Part shown: piece by piece, positions 23,413 to 35,533 of the stretch
Layout: the number at the start of each line of letters is the position of its first letter
Position numbering within the stretch: position 1 is the first letter of the stretch
From: Alitta virens
Lineage: Eukaryota > Annelida > Polychaeta > Phyllodocida > Nereididae
NCBI GenBank assembly: GCA_932294295.1
Contig: OW028578.1
Location: 36,743,685-36,807,684 of the forward strand
DNA: 64,000 nt
Direction of reading: 5' to 3'
Made by a program: the position numbers and the translations under genes
Notes under the pieces: generated by a model
Told to the model about the DNA's origin: nothing
Database searches by the model: none
Seen by the model: the letters and a program-made list of their open reading frames with translations, nothing else

Positions 23413-23780
23413 TCTTGTCTTGGGGATACCATCCCCTAACATTTATGGCATTTTACAATTGCTTGTCACTTGAAACTAATTTCACTACAACTAGGTCCAT
23501 ATTATTTCTAAACATTGACACATTGTAAAACTAACACAAAATAATCAATAAGTCGCAGTTGTTACATTATTATCGCTTCAACAGGTGTATTTATATTGTA
23601 AACATGTCAATTGTGCATTTGCATTTCTAGTAGTTCGTGAGTTGATATTTCAAATTCATGACTAAGTATGAATTCTAGATTGTCATATTTTAAAACTTGA
23701 ACATTGCATTCAAATTATCAAAAAATGTCGAATAAGCAATTTTTTTTAGAAATATACGAGAATGGTTACTAGATATATAG

Positions 23781-24360
23781 TGGTGCCTCGCCATTAAGAC
23801 CACCCTTGGTGCAAATGTTATTGGCTAGTAAGCGGTCTTAATAGAGAGGTAAAATACAATGGCATGAATTTATCTGTATCTATTACACGAAATAAATACT
23901 ACATATATATAGTTAAAAAATAATTAGGTCTTTAATACTATTTATAGTGAGGTAGTCGTGAGAGTGAAGTGGTCTTAATATTGAAGAGGAAGGCATCATC
24001 GGCCAAAACATAGAATACTGTGTAATGCATGAAACTGTGGAGGCTCTTGACATAGACTTTGAGCTCAGAGCATTCCTCATTAGGCAACTGACTCTGTGTA
24101 AAGAGGACTTTATGACTCTGCCTGTTTTACCATGAAAGACGTTCATGATATGATTTCTTATATTTCAATTTATTGACACTATAATTCAAATGCATTTATT
24201 AATCTGTAATAATTCACTTATTTAACTCTCTGTATCTATTACACGAAATAAATACTACATATATATAATTAAAAAAATAAGTTGGTCTTTAATACTATTT
24301 ATAGTGAAGTAGTCTTGATAGTGGAGTGGTCTTAATAGTGAGGTGGCCTTAAAGCTGGGT
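23781..24360. mobile_element. GACCACC-family element with internal duplication
   Basis: Left end TGCCTCGCCATTAAGACCAC. Segments 23873-23990 and 24230-24345 are near-identical, both reading from CTGTATCTATTACACG to GTGGTCTTAAT, about 357 bases apart. The intervening 24000-24225 is unrelated and non-repetitive. The structure looks like a duplicated right end. Confidence 0.6.
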
Positions 24361-24831
24361 TCAATCATAGCAAACAAATAGAGAGAATGATATTAGATTA
24401 TAGAAATAAATATTTATTTAAAAATGTTCTTTATATCTATATTTCACATTTTATATTATACAATTTCTTATTGTATACCAATCCTTTTAAAATCATATAT
24501 ACCTTTTATTAAAATTCCTTTACTTATCATTATTTTTGACAATCCAATCTTTCATTGCGGTAAACATATATGCACTGTGGATCTTCTACACTTAGGCTAT
24601 ATTTAGATCATAATACTGAAATTTGAAAGCGATATTTTTTAGGTGGTCTGAAGAAAGGTTTTTGTTTAAAATGCCCACAGGTTATTTATTGGAAATTATT
24701 TCATGTTTCTATTTTTCATGTTGCAATGATCATGTTACAGTATATGGCCACCCTTGATTCAAAACAGATTAATTTTGATTTTAATGGTGAGGTGAAATAC
24801 AATTATGAAAATATAGTATGGTATAATTAAT

Positions 24832-25306
24832 TGGTGGTCCTTCCAAAACATAATTATTTTGAAAACAATTAACCAAAAAAAAAGCATTTAATTTTTTACT
24901 TTCCTTACCACTCAAACCAATAGAGTCTTTTCACTGAACAGCCCTGAATTCAGCAAGACATAAGTCTTTCCTCTCCTCTTATTACTCATTTTGCCTTTCA
25001 TACATAGTAGGTATTAACTGATTCCAAAATTTCTCAGAAAAACAAGAAACATCAGCTGAATGATAAAGTGTCAAATATACATTAAAGTGCACTAAAAATA
25101 CTACTGCTAGGATGCACTTTGCTAAAGCCAATCAGCGAACTTTTTCAGCCAATAGAATTGCAGTATTCTTTTTTAGCCACCTGGTGGAAATACAGAGAAC
25201 CTTCCGTGAAAATCCACTATTGGTGGTCCTTCTAAAAGATAATTATTTTAAAAAAAATCAAAAAAAATCATTACATCTTTTACTTTCCTTACCACTCAAA
25301 CCAATT
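24832..25306. repeat. ~87-bp direct repeats flanking a MITE
   Basis: 24832-24922 and 25220-25306 both start GGTGGTCCTTC and end TTTCCTTACCACTCAAACCA. The CACTGAGCAGCCC MITE (24921-25221) lies exactly between them, so the arrangement is either an insertion into a tandem duplication or a larger composite repeat. Confidence 0.65.
24921..25221 (+). mobile_element. CACTGAGCAGCCC MITE, copy 1
   Basis: Left end TAGAGTCTTTTCACTGAACA; right end GAAAATCCACTATT. Read inward, the ends are related (AATAGAGTCTTTTCAC against AATAGTGGATTTTCAC), so these are terminal inverted repeats. Further copies at 26474, 34575, 43551 and 63690. Confidence 0.7.
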
Positions 25307-25710
25307 GCAATCAAGTTCATGGTTATGTTATGAAGTCTAAATAATAGTATATTGTAGGTCAATATAGTAACTCATGGTATACATAATTATACACAGCTGT
25401 ATGCTACACACAATATTAAGAGTACGGCTGTTGATACTTCCGACTTAAATCAATGGCGACACATTGAAATTTCTCAATCAATATCAGCCTTTTTAGCAAA
25501 TAATTATGAAAGATATACCTATATTTAGTTTATGGTGTATTTTTTTACCTGATATTATCAAGTAGCTTTGTTATATTTTTTAATGGAAAGTGCAAATACA
25601 ATTCCTGGACCATTAGAAATTTGATGTTTAAGTATTAGAATAACATATTAATTTACAAATGCAATTAATTTCCTAATATATAATACCATAATTAATTTGC
25701 ATTCAGCTGA

Positions 25711-25990
25711 GTTATCCCTAGTAGTTAAAACCATTGACCAGCTTTACTGAAGGTCCCAGATTCAAATCCCCACTCCCCAGGCACTCTTCATGAGCTACAT
25801 CCCAGCTGGATGTCAGTTGCATGAGATGTTACATCGGAGGGGCCTTGTACCCAGTGTTTATGCTGAGGCAAGTAAACGACTCCACCCATGGGGTAAATGT
25901 GTAACATGGTGCGGACTCCAAGCCTTATCATCTTATCATTACGTATGCCTGTCTGTCAGCCGATGAGCTGATTCAGCTTCACACAGGTCT
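25711..25990 (+). repeat. SINE-B copy (plus orientation)
   Basis: tRNA-like head (CCCTAGTAGTTAAAACCATTG then CCCAGATTCAAATCCCCAC) followed by the body in forward orientation (CACTCTTCATGAGCTACATC, CCCATGGGGTAAATGTGTAAC). Confidence 0.75.
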
Positions 25991-26473
25991 GCAACTTTAA
26001 AACATTGCAAAAACAACCGTCAACGACAAATATATTTTTTCACAAAACCAGAAAAAAAAACCAAAATAAAATTCATAGTCTGATGAACTTAGTCAATACT
26101 ATGCAAATAAAAAACTTGATTACCCCTCCCCTCCCCACTCTAAAAACAAAGCTTGAAAATTTTGGAAAAATCACCAAAAAATTGTACATTAGTTCAGTGA
26201 CCTTTTGCAACAGTCTTACCTCTCCACAGGTAATGCAGAATGTTGTACCAGTGAGCTGTTAATCATTACCCTTCCTAGCTCTGTGATATATACACACAAT
26301 ATATATAACAGGGCTAAATCTGTACCCTCTATATCATGGGGTATGTCTGTGCTGGTCGGGGGAGCTGAAGTTTGCAGTTTAGCTCAGTAGATAGTTCATC
26401 TATTTCCTTGTTCGCTGGTTATACAGGAGTACTTATAAAAACTGTGAAGCCATTGTTATCTGGAGCTAGAAAT

Positions 26474-26798
26474 AATAGAGTCTTTTCACTGAGCAGCCCT
26501 GAATTCAACAAGACATAAGTCTTTCCTCTCCTCTTATAACTCATTTTGCTTTTCAGAAATAGAAGATCACAACTAACCTATTTAATAACCATAACTTTCT
26601 CAAGGAAATTACAGATAACAATTGAAAGATAAGATGTCAAATTAACATTAAAATGCACTAAAAATACTGCTGCTAGGATGCACTTTGCCTCATCCAATCG
26701 CAGTGAAGTGTGGGCACTTTTCCAGCCAATAGAATTGCAGTATTCTGTCGTAGCCACCTAGTGGAAATATCGAGAAACTGTCGTGAAAATCCACTATA
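26474..26798 (+). mobile_element. CACTGAGCAGCCC MITE, copy 2
   Basis: Shares CACTGAGCAGCCCTGAATTC, AATGCACTAAAAATACTGC, GGATGCACTTTGC and CCAATAGAATTGCAGTATTC with the other copies. Ends at GAAAATCCACTATA. Confidence 0.7.
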
Positions 26799-27009
26799 AG
26801 TCATACCTAGCTAGATATATCTCCAATACTCAGAACATTCCTATTTACAATGTATAAAGGTGTGATGCAACTTATGAACATGTCCTAAATGTAAGTACCA
26901 TTCAAGATATGACTTTAGAATTGACAACAATTCAATATATGAATAATTCTACAGTAATAGCTTCCAGTGGACAGCTAGGGATAGGCTGTTACATAAACAA
27001 GTATCATGA

Positions 27010-27319
27010 AACTATCTATCTGTCTGTCTATCTATCTAGCTATCTAGCTATCTAGTTATCTATCTATCAGTCTATCTATCTATCGAGCTGTCTATCTTGC
27101 TATGTAGCTATGTAGCTATCTATCTTGCTGTCTTGCTGTCTATCTTGTTATCTATCTATCTATCTATCATGCTGTCTATATATATATCTATCTATAAATC
27201 TATCTATTTATATATCTATTTATATATCCATGCATCCACATCTCTATCTATCTATCTATCAATCTAACTATCTATCTACCTATCTATCTATCTATCTACC
27301 TATCTATCTATCTATCTAA

Positions 27320-27369
<50 letters not shown>

Positions 27370-27378
27370 ATCTATCCA
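27010..27378. repeat. (CTAT)n microsatellite
   Basis: About 370 bases of CTAT with CTGT, AGCTATCT and TATA variants. The open frame of alternating Ser/Ile/Tyr/Leu is a translation of the repeat. Confidence 0.95.
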
Positions 27379-27749
27379 CTCTGCCTATAGCATGCTTCAT
27401 TGCCTACACATGAAATCATTCATGATGCGTAAACAAAACGAAATGAGAACATGGCTACAGGTCGAATCGTCTACTGAAAAGTGGTATTGACATGCCAGGT
27501 AAATTATAATCTTCCAAATGGGATTCCATCATATTAGAAATTATGTTATCCTCAGGCGTGCAATATTAAAATGGATGAGTTTTAGAATATAGAATTTTAG
27601 GGATGTTTCAAATAGATAAAACCATATTTGGTTAATAGTTGATTTTTGTTTGAAATTGTAAGTTGTATCTAACACTGAAAGTTTTTTTACAATGTAAATA
27701 TGTGGACTGAATAGTTCTATTCTGAGTCATTGTTTGGATATTGTTAAAT

Positions 27750-28290
27750 AGAATGGAAGAAAAGAATGGAATATAATTGAATGGAAAAGAATAGAAAAGA
27801 ATGGAATAGAATGGAATGAGATATAGTGGAATTGAATGAAATAGATAGATAAGAATAGAATGGAATAGAATAGAATGAAATAGAATAGAATAGAAAATAA
27901 TGGAATAGAATATAATAGAAAATAATGGAATATAATAGAATAGAAAAGAATGGAATAGAATGTAATATAAAGGAATAGAATAGAAAAGAATGGAAAAGAA
28001 AAGAATAGAATTGAATAGAATGTAAAAGTATGGAATATAATGGAATAGAATAGAAAAGAATGGAATAGAATAGAAAAGAATGGAGTAGAATGGAATAGAA
28101 TAGAATAGAAAAGAATGAAGTAGAATAGAATAGAAAATAATGGAATAGAATAGATTAGAAAAGAATGGAATAGAATAGAATAGAAAAGAATGGAATAGAA
28201 TAGAAAAGAATGGAGTAGAATAGAATAGAATAGAAAAAATGGAATAGAATAGAATAGAAAAGAATGGAATATAATAGAATAGAATGGCTA
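27750..28290. repeat. (GAATA/GAATG)n pentanucleotide satellite
   Basis: About 540 bases of GAATA, GAAAA and GAATG pentamers grouped in recurrent 10-25-base blocks, such as AGAATAGAAAAGAATGGA. Confidence 0.95.
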
Positions 28291-28627
28291 AGGTGGTATT
28301 AGTTATTTAGTAGGAAATTGTAAATACTTTTTTCATTATTTATGACATTCTGAAAATCACTAAAATTATGAAAGATGAACATTAATATAAATATGCAATC
28401 AACACACACTTGTATTCAAAAAAATTTATTTTGTGAATATTATTGATCAATTTATTCATCTTTTTTAAAGAAATATATATATCATCTGGCCATGTGCATA
28501 TAACACCTGGTGAAATGAAAAAAAAGTGTGAAACAGGAAAATAAAAATTTTGCAAGTATTTTGAACTATCAGTAAATAAAGAGGCAATATATATTAAACA
28601 AGTAACCCCCCCCTCCTTACAACATGT

Positions 28628-28716
28628 ATGGATAGCTGTCTAGCTGTCTAGCTGGCTAGCTGTCTAGCTGTCTAGCTGGCTGTCTGTCTAGCTGGCTGTC
28701 TAGCTGGCTGTCTACC
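28628..28716. repeat. (AGCTGTCT)n microsatellite
   Basis: Eight-base units AGCTGTCT and AGCTGGCT in tandem. Confidence 0.9.
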
Positions 28717-29070
28717 TAATTGGGTCATGTCTGGATTTTTCCCTATTCTTATATTTAATATTTGTCTTTTTTCTGTCTCTCTTCGATCACTAATAACCAT
28801 GATAACATAAATATCTAAGATAATTGCAAAATTGATGGTATTAGTCATAGTCGATGTCATAATTTATTGACTTTAGTACTTAATTAGTCAAACACAATCA
28901 TATTATATTAAATGACTTTGGCTATTTATAAATTTTTACTTTCAGAACTGTGACATGACACTTTGTGTTTTCCACTATATATTTCTGTGGGTATGAATGA
29001 TGTTTAAACCCTGAAGCTATATTACTGATATATCAATAACTTTGATGTATACATCTCCATGATCATTTTG

Positions 29071-29474
29071 AGGGTTGGAGCCTAGCTCAGTGATAGCGCA
29101 CTGGGCTTCCAACCACTGGGGCCCGGGTTCGATTCCTGCTTGAGCCTAAGTTGGATCGCTGTTTCATCCATCATCTCATTGCCATGGTCCCTGCCTGTCC
29201 TAATTAGCCCATCAGGTGCAGAAACACAGGAAATAAAACCTAAAATATGATTTCTAAGTTAGATGGCTGTTTTATCCATCATCTCATTGCCATGGTCACT
29301 GCCTGTCCTAATTAGCCCATCAGGTGCAGAAACACAGGAAATAAAACCTAAAATATGATTTCTAAGTTAGATGGCTGTTTTATCCATCATCTCATTGCCA
29401 TGGTCACTGCCTGTCCTAATAAGCCCATCAGGTGCAGAAATACAGGACATAAACTTATCATAAAGCCCTAATCC
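29071..29474 (+). repeat. SINE-A copy 4 with three tandem tails
   Basis: One tRNA-like head (TAGCTCAGTGATAGCGCACT, GGTTCGATTCC) followed by three copies of the body. The bodies start at 29146, 29254 and 29362, an exact 108-bp period, and are joined by TAAAATATGATTT. The last copy resumes the ordinary ending. No clear target-site duplication. Confidence 0.88.
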
Positions 29475-30240
29475 ACCAACACCGACCACCATATTCAGTT
29501 TTGCAGTAAGCGACAGTTATGGCTGATATATGTGAACAACTTAGTAAATGCAGAAACTCCTATACTTGTATATGCTATATATAATATCTTTGAAATATGA
29601 GACAAACAAACACAGCAATAAATCTTATATGTTGTGACATGTAACATACTAACTTATTTAACACGTAGAATAACACTTCTTGAAATATGTAACAAACATT
29701 GTAATCCATTAACCTATTTAATATTGAATTTGAAGATGTGACAAACTTGGTAATAAAATAAATCTAATTTATGCTCTTAAAATATCTGACCAACGAACTT
29801 GGTATAACCATACCTCTCATGTCATATTATCTTTGACATATGCTACAAAATATTTATTAAAATAGATGACAAATAAGCTTACTAAGAAATACAAATAGAT
29901 TTTAAATACATGACAAGCGTCTTGATAAGTGTGACAAACTATGTAATACAATAGTCGTATATACTTTAAACAGCGGTATTTATGTTGTCTGTTGTCTAAA
30001 GAAAATGTCGTGCAACTTCGTAAGATGACAGGAGCATAACATTTGGCTTGACAGAAGCTTATAACCGACTTCTTCTCTAACTTACATTTGCTAAAAAAGT
30101 ACAAGGAAAATATATACTGTCTAACTATAGACAATGACATTCTAGTCATGACTGCGACATATAATTTCAGTATTGTATATATGTCTGAGAAACGCTTATA
30201 AAATAAAATGTTGGAAAAAGGTTTCTGCACAGTCATACTT
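29475..30240. other. Gene-free stretch
   Basis: Loose repetition of TGTGACAAAC/TATGTAACAAACTT-type phrases about every 60-80 bases (29535-29940) suggests an old degenerate tandem. No exon supported; the minus frame at 29817-30236 has no motif. Confidence 0.35.
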
Positions 30241-30324
30241 AGTCAGTCAATCAGTCAGCTGGTCAGTCAGTCAGCTAGTCAGTCAGTCAGCTAGTCAGTC
30301 AGTCATTAAGTCAGTCTGTCTATC

Positions 30325-30355
<31 letters not shown>

Positions 30356-30430
30356 CTATCTATATGTTTATCTATCTATCTATTTGTCTATCTATCTTCC
30401 TATCTATCTATCTGTCTGTCTGTCTATTTA

Positions 30431-30465
<35 letters not shown>

Positions 30466-30496
30466 CTATCTATCTATCTGTCTGTCTGTCTATTTA

Positions 30497-30535
<39 letters not shown>

Positions 30536-30553
30536 CTATCTATCTATCTGTCC

Positions 30554-30605
<52 letters not shown>

Positions 30606-30607
30606 CT
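30241..30607. repeat. (CAGT)n then (CTAT)n microsatellite
   Basis: CAGT units (30241-30320) pass into CTAT units to 30607, with two CTGTCTGTCTATTTAATTAT blocks about 66 bases apart showing an internal duplication. The 169-codon frame across it is a repeat translation. Confidence 0.95.
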
Positions 30608-31315
30608 ATTTTGTCAAACAGTCCCATATATACAAATGAAATAGGATCCGCGATTGAAATCCAACCACCTAACAGAATATAAAACTCTCAAATCTAAAAA
30701 TAACCAAAAACAAAAAAAGATTTCCACATTTGTCAAGCGTTCAAATGGCGGTAGATCGCATTATATTGTGGAATGAGTTTTCCATTTGTGTTTCGTGAAT
30801 CGATACGAAATCTACCGAATTGATGGCGTTGGAAGCAATAGAGCTTCAGGCAGTTTATCTGCAAATGATCATGCAATTCTTGGCGCCCTGCTGGGAGTCC
30901 ACACATCCAAAAAGCATTAGAGATAAATTGAATAGCCACTTTGGGTTAATAGAATAGCTCGTTACAGTTGCACTGTGTCTGCAATTTCACGTTTTGGTTT
31001 TTTGGTGATTATATAATTATAGTGGAACATCATAATTAAGGATTTAAGATTTAATTTACCCTTTGAAATTGATGACGTTTTAAGATCGAGATATTTTGGT
31101 AATTTTAGTTTATTTTATTTCACTAGATATCTCTTTGACAGCCTGTTAGACAAACCAACTAATTTGTTAGACATTTTGACAAACCTTTTAAGACTTTTAG
31201 ATTTTTGACCGACATGTTTTTTTTTTTGTTTTTTTTCCAGACATTATGTGTAAATTTAGACAGCTAACGTCTGTTTTGATTATAAATTAAACCTAACCTT
31301 AGTTAAATTCAATTC

Positions 31316-31518
31316 AATTTACATTTACCCCATGGGTTGGGTATTCTTGCCTCAGCATAGACAACAAGTACCAGGCATTTATAACCATGCTGCTATCATC
31401 TCACGTGACCGAAATCCAGCTGAAATGTAGCTCATGATGAGTGTTAAGTTGGAATTCAAACCCAGGACTTTCAGAGGAGCTAGAACATGCTTTAAACACT
31501 AGACCGCTGAGCTGCATA
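31316..31518 (-). repeat. SINE-B copy
   Basis: ATTTACCCCATGGGTTGGG, ATGTAGCTCATGATGAGTG and a head complement CACTAGACCGCTGAGCTGC identify the family; the element reads on the minus strand. Confidence 0.7.
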
Positions 31519-32058
31519 AGATATGTTTCATGGCAATAACCCAAACAAATATAGGATGCAGTTAGCAATTTTGTATATAATAAACTATTTATGCATTGAT
31601 CAAAGATACCAAAGATCTCTAAGAAGCATATTTTCTCTGGCAAGGTTCCACAACTTATGGATCCAGAAAATGATTCTGATAATTAATAATTAATAATCTC
31701 TTCCTCATGATAGTATTTATCCTCACTAAGTTTTGGATTGGAATGTGGTAAATTATTTAATATTTTATCAAATATGATATTGACCATGACTGCCAACATA
31801 GTGGTTTTATTATGGAAGGATTAGACAACCAAATTTGTCAATGTCATTTATGACAACAGCCAAAATGACAAATCATTAGTCATAAATAATTAAATGTATC
31901 ACCACACATTGTATTTATTTACACTGTCTAACTTATTAGTCAAGAGTAGCTAACTTTGTTAGCCAAGGAACTACTATTAAGGCAGTCATTCTAACACAAT
32001 GTACCATCAAAAATAATGTCAAGTTAACAAAGCCTAAGTTAACAACCTATATGACAAG

Positions 32059-32290
32059 CTACCAGAGGCAGACGTAATGATGAGATGATAAGGTTGGATC
32101 CACACCGTATGTTATATAGTTACCCCATGGGTGGTGTATTTTGCTCGCATCAGCATAGGAGTACAAGGCACCTCCAATTTATGGCCCCATGCGATTCACA
32201 TCACAGCAGCTAGGATGTAGCTCATGAAGAGTGCCCGGGGCAGGGGATCGAAAACCCCGGACCTTCAGCAGAGCTGGCCTAATGGGTAAA
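32059..32290 (-). repeat. SINE-B copy
   Basis: Body from CCAGAGGCAGACGTAATGA through TGTAGCTCATGAAGAGTGCC; the tRNA-like head is partly lost. The CAGTATAGCGG MITE begins within 15 bases of its end. Confidence 0.7.
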
Positions 32291-32301
32291 TAATTGGGTT
32301 T

Positions 32302-32564
32302 AGTGCAGTATAGCGGACCCAAATTTATGACCATATTTGGCGTCCGCAGAAAATGCATTAATATCAAGATTTTGTATATTTTTTTAAGTTCTGGCACAAT
32401 TAGAATAACATTAGTGTAGAGTAGTGGAATAATAAAAATAAAACTATGAAATCAACCCTCCTTTTTTTGTGACGTCATACATTGAATTCAAGCATTTGAC
32501 GTCATAGGCCTGGCAATGGGACTCATTAAATATAGTAATAAATCTGGGTCCGCTATACTGCACT
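32302..32564. mobile_element. CAGTATAGCGG MITE, complete copy
   Basis: Terminal inverted repeats of about 20 bases: AGTGCAGTATAGCGGACCCA at the left, and the same sequence inverted (TGGGTCCGCTATACTGCACT) at the right. The interior is AT-rich with two TGACGTCAT sites. Flanked by TTT on both sides, a possible short target-site duplication. Confidence 0.85.
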
Positions 32565-32940
32565 TTTTCCAAATAATTATCTCGGTCAGTGTCCTATACT
32601 GAATCAATGTATTATATATTAGACAAAATAAGCAATATATATAGATATGTGGCTGGGTATTAATTCCACAATGTAGGTCAAATTGTGGACCGATCCTTCA
32701 TTCCATACACCATAGAGCACTGATGAGCTTAACATGGAATTATCCCATAGATACTGATTACAAATATACCCCGGCTCAATATATATCCCTTATGACAGTA
32801 ATACAGGGTAATAGCTATAGGCTATAGTACGAACAACTCTCATGCAATTATAGAATATCTACATTATGGTTACGAGGTGGAGTGTCGATGTAATATGGAT
32901 AATTAACAAGATTAAAACAAGGGTAGGTAATGTTATGTTG

Positions 32941-33086
32941 TACATGGCCAAATGTGCCACGTGCGTTTTCCATGAGAAGGATAAACGCATGGAAAATGCA
33001 TGGTTTTTAGCTAATTATAATGAGGCAAAAACCGTGCATTTTCCATGCGTTTATCCAAATGCATGGAAACCGCATGTGGCCATGTA
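32941..33086. mobile_element. TACATGGCC hairpin MITE, complete copy A
   Basis: TACATGGCCAAATGTGCCAC at the left and its near complement ending GGCCATGTA at the right. The inner arms (CATGGAAAATGCATGG / CCATGCGTTTATCC) pair as well, so nearly the whole 146 bases fold back. TA ends suit a Tc1/mariner-type TA target. Confidence 0.8.
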
Positions 33087-34574
33087 CCAATGTTAGGCAA
33101 ATGTTATATAAACTTTAATGTAAATGATATTTTGACGTGACCTGGTAATTTATCAAAATATGAAATTTGACCATGACCTCACAAAGACACCTCTTGCTAT
33201 TAAGGGTAATTTTAACAAAAACAATAATATTTATTTTGCGTCACATTTAAAATAATAAACAACCTCTTTTTGACAATCGTAAATTAAAAACAATTTCACA
33301 AGTGAAACACACCAGGCTGCTACACCAATATAGGCCTGACTTATGTTACAATTAATCAAAAATTTACTGATGACCACTGTTTTTGTGTTTTGCAGGACAG
33401 CACATGCTTTTATCCACATGCACATTCAAAAGTGGGTGTTTTGGCCAAGTACACGATCACATTGATGGCACTGGTTAGAGCTCATGCAATTTATTCTGAA
33501 TTCTTACAGACTGTGAATTGGTCTCATTATATATAAAACATTTCTTAAATACATGTTATCTTTCCTTCAAAATGGGGAATGCCATATTTGTCGATATATG
33601 ATGTAGAAATAAATTATAAATTAAAGTTAAATTTAAAAATCACCCATGTAGTCATAAGTTACAAAAAATTCTAAAAAATTAAAATAAATAAAATGAGGGA
33701 CAAAAGGCAAATAAAATGCAACAAAAATATTTTACTACCAATAGCTAGAACCATCTGCTGGAAGCAAAATTACCTAACCACAGAAATCAGTGAACTTTAG
33801 GTTTAGCTGTGGTACCCCAAACTATTACTGAGCTAATCTATTACCCCATTCCAGGGGTAGGGTAAGTCGGACCTCTGGGCAGGGGGGTGCTATTTGGGCT
33901 GTTGCAACCCCTACAGGTAACCTATGGGGTATGTTTGGGTAAGATACTACTAGAGAACTGTTGTATTCACCCAAGCATAAGTTTGATAGAATTAACTGTA
34001 CAGATTCTATAGTAGTTTAACAAATATAATGGATTATAGCATAAATGATTTACATATATTATTATAGAAAAAAGCTCAGCAAAGTTTGAAAATATATCTG
34101 TTTCAACATTTTTTACAACAATAGTGATTTTTTCCTTAAAATATTGACTCCATGAATATCAAGTAATTAATGAGAAATAAAATGCCATATATTCATGTTT
34201 TATTATTTATTTTTTGATGATTTGTTAGAATGACCACAGAAATAATGTTTTAGCGACCATTTCTCCTAACAAATTTTCATACTGTATTTTAAATGTATAT
34301 GTTCATATATGTGATAAATTTTTTAACAAACCTTCTGGTCAACAGAATTTTTAGCAACTATATATACAACTGTATTTTTAATCAAGATGCTGCCATTCCA
34401 AGCAAAAACAGTGGTCCATGACATCCCAGTTTGGCAAATACTATTATAATTGAAGGGTTGAATATATCAACACAACTTCATAGTATCTAATGCAGGGTTT
34501 CAGCAAAAAAAAAATGTGGAGATTGTGTGCAGATTGAAGTGTGCTATAGTCAATAATTGATATATGAAACTTGA
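33087..34574. other. Gene-free AT-rich stretch
   Basis: No supported exon or repeat boundary. Short AT-rich runs; a CCCC/GGGG-rich patch near 33840-33920 resembles 18180-18300 in wording but not enough to align by eye. Confidence 0.35.
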
Positions 34575-34976
34575 CAATAGAGTTTTCTCACTGAGCAGCC
34601 CTGAGTTCAGCAGGACATAAGTCGTTCCTCTCCTCTTATTACTTTTTTTTACCACTCAAGCCAACCGAATATTTTCACTGAGCAGCCCTGAGTTCAGCAA
34701 GACAGAAGTCCTTCCTCTCCTCTTATTATTCTTTTTTTTTTCAGATATAAAAGATAACCACTGACTTATTCATTAAATATAACTTTCTCAGAAAAATCAA
34801 CTGAATGATAAGGTGTCAAATATACATTAAATGCACTAAAAATACTGCTGCTTGGATGCACTTTGCTTCAGCCAATCGCAGCCAAGGGCGGGAACTTTTT
34901 CAGCCAATAGAATTGCAGTATTCCGTCATAGCCACCTGGTGGAAATATAGAGAACCTCCCGTGAAAATCCACTATT
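34575..34976 (+). mobile_element. CACTGAGCAGCCC MITE, copy 3 with duplicated head
   Basis: The first about 95 bases of the element occur twice (34575 and about 34665), joined by the TACCACTCAAGCCAAC linker also seen beside copy 1. Ends GAAAATCCACTATT. Confidence 0.7.
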
Positions 34977-35261
34977 ACATTACAATAGCAGTCACTAAAA
35001 AAAACCCAGTACTTATTCAATTCACACATCAAGCAACCAAGCCCAGCATTGTACAGTAAATAAGCAAGTAGTTACAAAAAGTACAGCACAAAAAGGGCAA
35101 GTTATTATGGCGCCTGCAGGGTGCTTGTGCCCCACTGCAGGTGTAAACTGCAGCATGAACCCCTGCACAAGTTCGCTGTCTAAATATACTGCATCTTATC
35201 TACCTTTCTACTGTCATTTACATAGGTCAGTTACTCCAGGTATTTTGAATGCGTGCTTGCG

Positions 35262-35420
35262 CCCTAAGTGGTCGAGTTGTTAAGGTACATGTTAGTTCCT
35301 GTGAAGGTCCTGGGTTCGAATCCATGCCTTGGCACTTTACATGGGGCAGATGGCCACTTTGGTTATCATGAGAGGTGGTGCCTATCTGGGAACTTTAACA
35401 GGATGACATTTGTCATCTAC
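35262..35420 (+). repeat. tRNA-like SINE, third type
   Basis: AAGTGGTCGAGTTGTTAAGG (A box with the wording of Leu/Ser tRNAs) and CCTGGGTTCGAATCC (B box), about 45 bases apart, followed by a short unique body. Only one copy was noticed in the window. Confidence 0.5.
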
Positions 35421-35533
35421 CCATTTTGAACATGATAGTAATAATAGATTAATAAAAGTGTATAAATTAAACCCCTATCTTCTTATCATTTTCTCTACAT
35501 CTCACAGGTTTATATATATTGGCTAATTGACTT

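Noticed and set aside
24424..24606. Short hydrophobic plus-strand frame
   Set aside because: AT-rich chance frame of Ile/Phe/Tyr; no signals around it.
30173..30682. 169-codon open frame of Ser/Ile/Tyr/Leu
   Set aside because: It is a translation of the CAGT/CTAT microsatellite; tetranucleotide repeats stay open in all frames that lack a stop.
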